From Pseudoips prasinana (taxonomy: Eukaryota; Arthropoda; Insecta; Lepidoptera; Nolidae): a stretch of 64,000 bases of DNA. Positions 56,159 to 64,000 of the stretch are shown piece by piece. The stretch's first letter is position 1. Every line of letters starts with the position of its first letter. The stretch is from the NCBI GenBank assembly GCA_951640165.1, contig OX621251.1:31458893-31522892 (forward strand). Direction: 5' to 3'. The position numbers were made by a program, and so were the translations under genes. Below the pieces are notes generated by a model. It was not told the DNA's origin and did not search any database. It was given only the letters and a program-made list of their open reading frames with translations.

Positions 56159-57440
56159 GGTCTTTACCTATGAAATTGCCGTTCTGCAGTACTGGCCATT
56201 TCAAATCAAAATAATTTTTGTTTGGCTAAGAATTCTAATTTCAAATTAATTTTATTTTAAAAACATGGATTCTTTTTTCCAAAAGTAGTCATTTCTTTAT
56301 TGATTAGTGTTACATTTTCATCGCATTTCAATCTTTTTCGTCATCATGGATACGTTAAAAATTCGAGTAATTATGGAATATGAGTACCGTCGTGGCAGCA
56401 ACGCGGCACAAGCGGCACGCAACATCAACGACGTTTACGGAGCTAACACTACAAACCAACGCACCACCTGTTATTGGTTTGCTCGCTTCCGCTCTGGAAA
56501 TTTCGACCTGAAAAATGAACCTCGCGGTCGTCCGAAGACTTTGGTCGACAATGACGAATTAAAGGCGGTTGTGGAAGCTGATGATACACAATCTACGGCT
56601 GAATTAGCAGCAGCTTTCGACGTTAGCGTCAAAACAATATTGGTCCATTTGCGTCAAATTGGCAAGGTAAAAAAGCTTGACAAATGGGTGCCCCACGAAC
56701 TCAATGATCGCCAGCGCGAAGTACGCGTCGAGACGTGCCTTGCACTGCTCAACAGACACACAAATGAAGGAATTTTGAACCGCATTGTTACCTGCGATGA
56801 AAAATGGATTCTGTTTGATAACCGCAAGCGCTCAGCAAGTTGGTTGGATCCTGGTTCAGCACCTAAACAATGCCCTAAACGAAAACTTACCCCTAGAAAA
56901 GTGATGGTCACTGTTTGGTGGTCTAGCGCCGGTGTGATTCATCACAGCTTCTTACCAAACGGGGTGAGCATTACTGCAGATGTGTACTGTGAAGAACTGA
57001 GCACAATGATGGAGAAGCTGGCGCATCTCCAACCAGCATTGGTCAATCGCTCGTCTCCGCTGCTCCTGCACGACAACGCGCGACCTTATACTGCACAGCA
57101 GACGGTCTCCAAGTTGCAAGAACTGGGGTTGGAAGCTCTCCGTCATCCGCCCTACTCACCAGACCTTGCGCCTACAGACTACTACTTTTTCCAGAATTTG
57201 GATAACTTCTTGGCGGGAAAAAAATTCAATACCCGAGAGGCAGTACAAAATGCCTTTGAAGAATTTGTTGCCTCCCGTCCAGCTGATTTCTTTAAGAAGG
57301 GCATCAATAAACTGCCACTGCGATGGCAAAGATGCATTGATTGCATGGGTGATTACTTCGATTAATACAAATAAAAAAATTCATGAAAAAAATTCGTTTA
57401 AATTTTTTCATACAAAACGGCAATTTCATAGGTAAAGACC
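56159..57440 (+). mobile_element. mariner element C (DD34D), apparently complete
   Basis: 1282 bp flanked by TA (56157-56158 and 57441-57442). TIRs GGTCTTTACCTATGAAATTG match over 26 bp. It holds one intact ORF. Confidence 0.92.
56346..57365 (+). CDS. mariner DD34D transposase (C), intact
   Basis: 339 residues from ATG 56346 (MDTLKIRVIMEYEYRRG), the family start; the frame extends 13 codons upstream. Two helix-turn-helix regions (about 5-55 and 70-110), then TCDEKWILFDNRKRSASW, LLHDNARPYTAQQ and YSPDLAPTDYYFF. Spacing is 34 residues (DD34D), the classic mariner triad. It reads like the cecropia/mellifera range of subfamilies. No stops or frameshifts. Confidence 0.93.
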   Translation: MDTLKIRVIMEYEYRRGSNAAQAARNINDVYGANTTNQRTTCYWFARFRSGNFDLKNEPRGRPKTLVDNDELKAVVEADDTQSTAELAAAFDVSVKTILVHLRQIGKVKKLDKWVPHELNDRQREVRVETCLALLNRHTNEGILNRIVTCDEKWILFDNRKRSASWLDPGSAPKQCPKRKLTPRKVMVTVWWSSAGVIHHSFLPNGVSITADVYCEELSTMMEKLAHLQPALVNRSSPLLLHDNARPYTAQQTVSKLQELGLEALRHPPYSPDLAPTDYYFFQNLDNFLAGKKFNTREAVQNAFEEFVASRPADFFKKGINKLPLRWQRCIDCMGDYFD

Positions 57441-57503
57441 TATTATTAAAAAATAGCATTTTTCTTTGAATATCAAAATAACACCGCTTATTGGAAAGCC
57501 CTG

Positions 57504-58329
57504 TACATTACGATAATAATATAATATTATTTACACATACACGTATAACATTACGACAGTAAGCGGCATACACAATAGACACGTTAGTAACAAAATGGCT
57601 TCTGCCTTTCGTTGGCATGTTCGCTTAAATATTTAGAGCCGGTTTTCTTTATACTAAATGTCTTTTTAGTATAATATAAACTGTTTCTGTTTACTTAGGA
57701 ATATTAATCTTATATATACATAACGGGAAGGCCGAAACATTGTTATTTTTAACACTGGCGTCAGCAACGCTATATATTTATTTTATTCTGTTTTTAGCTG
57801 TTGTTATAGCTGCAACAGAAATACATCATTTGTGAAAATTTCAACTGTCTAACTACAACGGTTAATGAGACTCAGCCTGGTGACAGACGGACGAACAGAC
57901 ACACAGACAGCGGAGTAATAGGGTCCCGTTTTACCCTTTGAGTACGAAACCCTAAAAGACGTCCTAACGAAAAACAAATTTAGAAAAAACTTAAATTTAT
58001 TGTAATCGAATGAATCTATTTACAAAACTAGAATATTGCAATACAAACATAATGATTTAAGTGGTTTTTTTTATTCATATATTTCGTCGAACTTACACTT
58101 ATGACTAGAAACAATTAAATATAATTATTTTTTTAATTTAACTCTTGTTTTCAATTAAATTGCAAATAAAATGTGTTCAATTTAATTCATGCAATTTAAA
58201 CATTCTTGCAATGTTACAAATAAATATTCCATATATTATTTACAGAATAATGAATATTCCAAATATTATTTAATTTTACAGAATAATGAATTAAGAACAT
58301 ACAACGACTCTTCGCTGGCTTTTGCTGTA
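57504..58329. other. intergenic, mostly old repeat
   Basis: 57760-57960 (GCAACAGAAATACATCATTT, AGCCTGGTGACAGACGG, GGGTCCCGTTTTACCC) belongs to the gagtcggactcgcc-type insect repeat seen at 28705. The rest is AT-rich with no signal. Confidence 0.5.
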
Positions 58330-58565
58330 TGGCTGACGGCAAAGCATATCACAACCCCATCTCATCCCGTGGGGGGCGTAGAAGTCGAGCCCAGGGAATA
58401 TCTCTTAGAGAACGGAGAGCAACTCAGAGAGACTCTGAGCACTCTGACCATCATACTGCGATCGGCAACCCGTCTGCCAAGCGTGACGATTATGGCATAT
58501 CCGTCCAAATTATTGGCACAACTCCACTGTGGAAGTGTTTTGGGGAGGCCTTTGGCCAGCTGTGG
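58330..58565 (+). repeat. SINE sharing the RTE 3' tail
   Basis: Full-length copy: ATGGCTGACGGCAAAGC, CCCGTGGGGGGCGTAGAAG, GAATATCTCTTAGAGAACGG, GATCGGCAACCCGTCTGCC and the RTE-like end GGGGAGGCCTTTGGCCAGC. Confidence 0.7.
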
Positions 58566-58784
58566 GCATTCAGACGCTTCGCTAGTTAATACCTTAATCG
58601 GCGAAGCATCGTCAGTGTATCTGGAGGTCATCAAAAATGTATTATTTTCTTTCAAACACATTCTACTAGGACAGCTAACACCATATTTCAGTGGCGATTA
58701 CCAATCACTAGACTGGATTTAAAAATCTTTTATGTTCAATATGTTAGGTTAATCCAAATATTATATACATACATATGTACATAG

Positions 58785-58940
58785 ACTCGTACCTTTTCCC
58801 CAAGAGGGTAATAGTCCCTCCCTCTTACCCACCACTGCAACTCCTGTAAGCCAGGATCAACAGTGGCACACAATGAAATGACACTGAGCGGTGAAGCTCA
58901 GGCATGTCCCGGGGAATCGCGACAACTGTCTTGGAGCCCG
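58785..58940 (+). repeat. dispersed repeat shared with 20515-20665
   Basis: AATAGTCCCTCCCTCTTACC, CTCCTGTAAGCCAGGATCAA, GACACTGAGCGGTGAAGCTC. The CsRn1-type Gypsy is inserted just after it. Confidence 0.6.
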
Positions 58941-58949
58941 CAAAGAATT

Positions 58950-59446
58950 TGTAGTAACTGGGTAGGTTCCCAGTCACGTACTATTTGCTTCTACCGGACT
59001 TGAACCCACACTATGTCGGGTTTGGTACTTTACGTGAAGGTATAAATGTGAACACGTACGGCGATTTAATTTATTTATTACTTTTGCAAACAAGTTGTAT
59101 ATAAGTTGACAATTCAAGCGAAGTACAAATAATCTGACTTAATTATCCAAACATTAGATTTTATATTTTTTAGAACAAAAGAAACTGATTGCATAGAAGG
59201 GGCATAGTGGGCGTTTACAATATGCCCGGCAACATCGCAAACAAAAGACTCGTTGGCCGCCATATTGTCCCGCGACTCGTAGAAAATAGACCTTCTTGAC
59301 GTGGGCGTGTAGGAGGCGTGGCTTAGCATGGATTTGCACCTGCGCACGCGTCGGCCATTGCGGTCACCTGATGTGTGGCGTGATTTGCGAGATTGCCACG
59401 AAACATAAGTGACAGCGATTTGGGGTAGCGGAATACGACCGCTACA
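58950..59446 (-). repeat. 3' LTR of the CsRn1-type element
   Basis: 497 bp. It is preceded (on the minus strand) by the purine tract at 59447-59457. Confidence 0.93.
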
Positions 59447-59469
59447 CTACTCCCCAGCGGAGACCGTGA

Positions 59470-62400
59470 CTACGGGCGAAAGTAATCGGGAAATTTTACA
59501 ACCCGTCCGCTTCTCGTCTTTTTAGAGTATGGCTGGTTTTCTGGATGGCTGGTTTGGATGTTTCCACTTTCCTCTCTGGCGATGTATGCTGGCTTCAGCC
59601 TATCGACCGTTACCGTCTGAGTCTTCCCTTTCACGTCAATATCGAACGCTTTTGGACCACGGCGTAGAATTTTGTATGGTCCCAAGTATGCTGCGTCCAG
59701 CGGTCTGCGGATTGGACCCTGACGAATAAAAACGTGAGTCACCGTGTTGAGGTCTTGGGGCACGTAGAATGGGCGGCTTGCACTAGAATGCCATGATGTT
59801 GGTTGTGGTGACAGCTTTGCCATGTGTGCACGTATTCTGCTGGCAAAGTTACTCGCTTCCATCTCGTCACTGGTTGAAGACGTAAAGAACTGGCCAGGCA
59901 AACGTAGCGGTTCACCATAGACCAATTCTGCTGCTGATGCTTGTAGGTCGTCTTTCCAAGCGCTGCGAATGCCCAGCAGTACCCAAGGGAGGACCTCTGA
60001 CCAATCAGAGCTCGCATGACAGGTTATGGCCGCCTTGAGCTGGCGATGAAGCCTCTCTACGAGGCCGTTTGCTGCAGGGTGGTAAGCTGTGGTAGTATGA
60101 TGAGAAGCGCCCACCAGAACGGCTACCTCCTTGAATATGTGGGACTCGAACTGGCGTCCGCGGTCGGTCGTGATGTGCTCTGGACAACCAAAACGCGCTA
60201 TCCACCCAGATACCAAGGCGGCTGCGCAGGTCTCGGCTGTGATGTTCGACAGTGGATACACTTCAGGCCATCGTGTAAAGCGGTCGATGACAGTGAGGCA
60301 GTACCTGTAGCCAGAACATACGTTTAGTGGACCTACCAAGTCAAGGTGAATATGACGAAACCGAGCTGTAGGAGTTTCAAATGATGCTAATGGTGCCGAT
60401 GTGTGCCTTGTAACCTTACAGCGTTGACACTGCTGGCATTCTTTGGCCCACCGTCGACAGTCCTTTCTAACACATGGCCATACAAATCGCTCAGTAATCA
60501 GCCGTACACTGGCTTTAGTTCCTGGATGACTCAAATTATGCAAGGTGTCAAATACCTGTTTCCGGAACGTAGTTGTGATGAACGGTCTAGGAGTTCCAGT
60601 TGAGACATCGCAGTACACTTTTATACCTACGTCCGGCAATTGCACCTTCTCCAATACCAAACTTGAGCCATTTGTTAGGATATCTTGCAGCTCGCCGTCA
60701 GAACTCTGTGCTAGGGCCAAGGACTGGTAATCTAGGGGCAAAACAACTTCATTAATGCGTGATAGTGTGTCAGCTACAATGTTATCTTTACCAGGTATAA
60801 AACGAATGTCAGTTGTAAATTGGCTGATATAATCCAAATATCTAAATTGACGTGGAGAACAGTTATCTCTAGATTTTGTAAATACAAACGTCAACACTGC
60901 GAACGTCCTTGCTTCAAGCATGTGCTTGAAATATTTAATTGCTTCATAGATAGCAAGCAATTCGCGATCATAAGGGCAATACTTCTTTTGGGATGGAGAC
61001 AACTTCCTAGAAAAGAATGCTAGTGGTTCAAACCCTTCGCCTTTGCGCTGCTGAAGAACTGCACCAATCGCAGAATCCGAAGCATCGGTTTGAACAACCA
61101 ATTCAGCCTCAGGATCAGGGTGTACTAGTTGTGTGGCTTGCGACAAGCTCTGCTTACACTTGGCAAATACTTCTCGAAGCTCGGATGTCCATGCTATAGG
61201 TTGTGCTCCTTTGATTTTTGGACCTGCTAAAAGTGAGTTAAGAGGTGCTTGAATCATAGCTGCGTGGGGAATAAAACGTCTATAGAAGTTAATCATTCCC
61301 AAAAATCTCCTCAACTCCTTGACGGTCTTAGGTTCTGGGAAATTCTGGATTGCCTCCACCTTGGATTGCAAGGGCTGTACTCCTGCTGCAGAAACTTTTT
61401 AACCTAGGAAAGTTACCTCTTCTTGACCTAAATAACATTTGGATGTATTTATGAGGATTCCGTACTCAGCTAGACGTTTGAACAGGCTTTCCAAGTCTTC
61501 TAGGTGCTGTTTGCTGGTTTTGCTGGACACTAAAATGTCATCTAGATAACAGTAGCAAAAATCTAAACCACGCAGGACCTCGTCCATGAACCTCTGGAAC
61601 GTCTGGGCTGCGTTCCTGAGTCCAAACGTCATGAACGGGAACTCCCATAAGCCGAATGGTGTTGTAATTGCAGCCTTGGGAATGTCCTCTTCCAGAACTG
61701 GGATCTGATTATAAGCCTTCACCAGATCGATGGTTGAAAAGACTGTACTACCTGCTAGTTGGCTCGCGAAGTCCTGGATGTGTCTGATCGGATAGCGGTC
61801 AGGCACAGTACGAGCATTGAGTGCTCTGTAGTCGCCGCATGGACGCCAGCCATCATCTTTCTTACGTGTGAGGTGAAGCGGTGAAGCCCAGGCACTCTGT
61901 GAACTTCTCGCTGTTCCATTCTGTAGCATGGCTTCAAATTCCTGCTTGGCTATCTTTAACCTCTCCGGATCTAAACGACGTGGGCGATTAAAAATGGGAG
62001 GACCTGGTGTTGTTTGTATTCGATGGACGGTGTTATGCTTAGGCATGCTAGGCTTACCAGCTGGACGTGTGATGTCTGGGAACCTCCGTAGTAGACACTG
62101 ATATGGTGAGTCATCCTTTGTTATACGGGTTGTGCGTACAGATAAAATGCTATCTGCAGACTGCTTCTGTGGGGCAGAAACTGTTAGTGATGTTACGCCA
62201 TCAATAATGCGCTGATTGCGGCAGTCGACAAGCAAGTTGTAAAAACCTAAAAAGTCAACGCCGATGATTGGTTTAGATACATCAGCCACAATAAAACGCC
62301 AGACAAATGCACGACGTAATCCCAGATTTAATGTTTGTTGTAGGTAGCCATATGTAGCTATTGGTGTGCCGTTCGCAGCAAACAGTTGGTAGTTATTATT

Positions 62401-62540
62401 TTTCGGACGCACGTCCCGAACAGCTGACCTAGGAAACACGCACAAGTCTGAACCCGTGTCTACCAAGTACTGGATCTTTGGGTGTTGGTCAGTAATGAAC
62501 AGGCGGTTCGAAAATGTATGGCAGTCGTTTACCGCGATTA
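59470..62540 (-). pseudogene. CsRn1-type Pol: protease, RT, RNase H, integrase, with one stop
   Basis: Read in the -1 frame relative to gag. Protease [15 protein letters not shown] with [37 protein letters not shown] and [13 protein letters not shown] at 61401-61399 just after VTFLG; then RNase H (VVQTDASDSAIGAVL, YDRELLAIYEA) and integrase (HPGTKASVR...QQCQRC, LDLVGPL, TTDRGRQFES, NGLVERLHR). In RNase H the usual TDHKP box is absent: TFAV is followed directly by LTFVFTKSRDNC, so an Asp of the active site is missing. Otherwise one continuous frame. Confidence 0.9.
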
Positions 62541-63368
62541 TCGGCTGCCTTGGTAGTTTACCGACTTGTAACTACATGGTTGTATGCACTTCCTTGCTCG
62601 CTCCTTGAACCGGTAGTGAAACCAGCAATGCGGGTGATCTGCGGGTCGTGGGTGAGATCGGGATCGGGAACGGTTCCTGTGGGAGTTAGAACCACTTGCG
62701 TCGCGTCTGGAACGCCTAAATAACTCCGTCGACATTACCTCGATCTTTTTTGTTAACTCCGCTACCTGAATTTTTAAATCGCTAACGCTTGTGTCTTGTG
62801 CCGCGGATGATGTTTGAGATGTACTGGCAACTTGAGAAATTGTAGGCACAACGTCGTTGATACGATCGGCCAAATCAGCTACGTCTTCCACACTCAATTT
62901 ATGTTGAGATGCTAGGATGGTTTGCAAATTGGTTGGTAGTCTACTGGCCCATATAGTTTGTATGAACTCTGGGGGAACCTTTGGCCCTGCCAATTGCTGT
63001 AAATGTCGGAGAAACTGTGAGGGTTTTCTGTCTCCCAGTTCTTCGTGCATCAGGAGCTGCTTAGTTTTCCTCTCCTGTGACGCCGACAGTCGTTTGATAA
63101 GTTCGGCCTTCAATTTACCGTATTTGTCGGTGGTGGGGGGAGAAATAATAATATCCCGCACCTCACTGGAATACTGTGGTTCCAGCTGTCCCAGCACGTA
63201 ATAAAACTTGGTTTCATCCTTCACAATATTAGACAAAACGAACTGACCTTCAATTTGGGCAAACCATAACGTCGGGTCTTCCGGGTAAAATGGGGGTACG
63301 CGTACGCCAACTCTGTACATCTCCATTGGGGTGGCTTCCGACTTCCCTGCTCCCTCCGGGTCCGTCAT
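62538..63368 (-). CDS. CsRn1-type Gag
   Basis: 276 residues from ATG 63368, the first ATG after the primer site. It has a capsid-like domain ([19 protein letters not shown], then [12 protein letters not shown]), a short coiled-coil segment ([16 protein letters not shown]), an Arg/Ser-rich basic stretch and a terminal CHCC zinc box, [18 protein letters not shown], typical of CsRn1 in place of the CCHC knuckle. Intact. It ends inside the overlap with pol. Confidence 0.92.
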   Translation of the reverse strand: MTDPEGAGKSEATPMEMYRVGVRVPPFYPEDPTLWFAQIEGQFVLSNIVKDETKFYYVLGQLEPQYSSEVRDIIISPPTTDKYGKLKAELIKRLSASQERKTKQLLMHEELGDRKPSQFLRHLQQLAGPKVPPEFIQTIWASRLPTNLQTILASQHKLSVEDVADLADRINDVVPTISQVASTSQTSSAAQDTSVSDLKIQVAELTKKIEVMSTELFRRSRRDASGSNSHRNRSRSRSHPRPADHPHCWFHYRFKERARKCIQPCSYKSVNYQGSR

Positions 63369-63376
63369 CTTGTGTT

Positions 63377-63392
63377 CGTTTGGGGTCACCAG
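63377..63392 (-). other. primer binding site of the CsRn1-type element
   Basis: TGGTGACCCCAAACG lies one base after the 5' LTR. TGGTGACCCC complements the 3' end of tRNA-Trp, the primer known for CsRn1 elements. Confidence 0.7.
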
Positions 63393-63889
63393 TGTAGTAA
63401 CTGGGTAGGTTCCCAGTCACGTACTATTTGCTTCTACCGGACTTGAACCCACACTATGTCGGGTTTGGTACTTTACGTGAAGGTATAAATGTGAACACGT
63501 ACGGCGATTTAATTTATTTATTACTTTTGCAAACAAGTTGTATATAAGTTGACAATTCAAGCGAAGTACAAATAATCTGACTTAATTATCCAAACATTAG
63601 ATTTTATATTTTTTAGAACAAAAGAAACTGATTGCATAGAAGGGGCATAGTGGGCGTTTACAATATGCCCGGCAACATCGCAAACAAAAGACTCGTTGGC
63701 CGCCATATTGTCCCGCGACTCGTAGAAAATAGACCTTCTTGACGTGGGCGTGTAGGAGGCGTGGCTTAGCATGGATTTGCACCTGCGCACGCGTCGGCCA
63801 TTGCGGTCACCTGATGTGTGGCGTGATTTGCGAGATTGCCACGAAACATAAGTGACAGCGATTTGGGGTAGCGGAATACGACCGCTACA
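63393..63889 (-). repeat. 5' LTR of the CsRn1-type element
   Basis: 497 bp, same sequence as 58950-59446 by eye. Two small minus frames (77 and 61 residues) occur identically in both LTRs and are not genes. Confidence 0.93.
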
Positions 63890-63931
63890 AATTTAATCAG
63901 AAAGAAAAAAGGAGGAGATAGAAATGAATAG

Positions 63932-64000
63932 TTCCACTTCTTAAGAGGGTAGGCAGAGACAATAATACGTTGTCTCTGCCTACCCTCTTAGGAAGTGGAA
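63932..64000. repeat. 31-bp-arm hairpin at the right edge
   Basis: Arms 63932-63962 and 63970-64000 with one mismatch around TAATACG. They contain GAGGGTAGGCAGAGACAA, a LINE 3'-end motif also at 39730. The structure may continue past the window. Confidence 0.85.

Larger units (their letters stand above)
53056..57503 (+). mobile_element. decayed DD41D mariner (B), host of four nested insertions
   Basis: Outer TIRs at 53056 (GGGTTTTCCAATAAGAGGTG) and 57503 (inverted GGGCTTTCCAATAAGCGGTG), flanked by TA (53054-53055, 57504-57505). Its C-terminal transposase remains at 55445-56105 (FQQDGATCHTSNET, then a stop). Its N-terminal half is gone. Inside lie a LINE (itself holding mariner A), a MITE and mariner C. 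Confidence 0.75.
58950..63889 (-). mobile_element. Ty3/Gypsy retrotransposon, CsRn1 clade, nearly complete
   Basis: Two 497-bp LTRs (58950-59446 and 63393-63889), TGTAGT...GCTACA on the plus strand and identical by eye. AATT at 58946-58949 and 63890-63893 is the target duplication. The primer site TGGTGACCCC right after the 5' LTR fits tRNA-Trp, and the Gag CHCC box is also CsRn1-type. Order on the minus strand: LTR, gag, pol (-1 frame), purine tract CTGGGGAGTAG, LTR. Two defects are seen: a stop in RT (61399-61401) and a short in-frame loss in RNase H. Confidence 0.95.

Noticed and set aside
59114..59347. ORFs in the CsRn1 LTRs (77 and 61 residues)
   Set aside because: Present identically in both LTRs, overlapping each other in two frames, and outside gag-pol; chance frames.
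62538..62620. Slippery heptamer for -1 frameshifting between CsRn1 gag and pol
   Set aside because: Pol is in the -1 frame, but I see no X XXY YYZ heptamer in the overlap.

Overview
The window is eukaryotic and reads as insect nuclear DNA, most likely from a moth or butterfly. The evidence is spliced exons with GT..AG introns, tRNA- and 5S-headed SINEs, RTE, R1, CR1-like, mariner, pogo, Transib and Ty3/Gypsy remnants, and LINE 3' tails of the kind common in Lepidoptera. The order assignment is inference from repeat types. There are no bacterial operons, and I see no tRNA or rRNA genes, only SINE heads derived from them.

One host gene can be assembled. It is a signal peptide peptidase (SPP, human HM13) on the minus strand, with seven coding exons between 43619 (ATG) and 4867 (stop). 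Every junction is in phase, the product is 371 residues, and the YD, GLGD and QPALLYL motifs are intact. About 97% of the 38.8-kb locus is intron, and the introns are packed with transposons. Intron 6 (4934-5450) holds a SINE. Intron 5 (5610-18885) holds a pogo-like transposon with an intact 798-residue transposase and a 7.7-kb Gypsy element whose gag is broken by a Transib-type element. Introns 4 and 3 hold old repeat scraps. Intron 2 (22430-37940) holds a LINE split by a 5.4-kb hAT-like element, then a 5.2-kb element with 675-bp terminal inverted repeats. Intron 1 (38153-43457) holds a pogo-type MITE, LINE tails, an 8-copy 52-bp minisatellite and SINEs.

Upstream of the gene (43620-64000) I see no further host coding sequence. 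There is an RTE LINE interrupted by a 3-kb insert (45255-50100), a SINE carrying both a hairpin and a 2.2-kb inverted-repeat element (50157-52716), a nest of three mariners, a LINE and a MITE (53056-57503), and a nearly complete CsRn1-type Gypsy element with apparently identical 497-bp LTRs (58950-63889). Left of the gene (1-4284) are an edge ORF, a dispersed repeat and a decayed LINE.

The most unusual object is the 32544-37774 element. It has an 8-bp target duplication, 675-bp TIRs each carrying four copies of a roughly 19-bp motif, and a protein that joins a MULE/NOF-like DDE transposase core to a C-terminal domain with the Cys box, zinc-binding CxxC and His box of ubiquitin-specific proteases. 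Other points of note are a LINE tail that now forms a host splice acceptor, a Transib-type element with RSS-heptamer ends and a CGACG duplication, a small myristoylated-type membrane-protein ORF in a Gypsy leader, and a SINE core shared between tRNA-headed and 5S-headed families.
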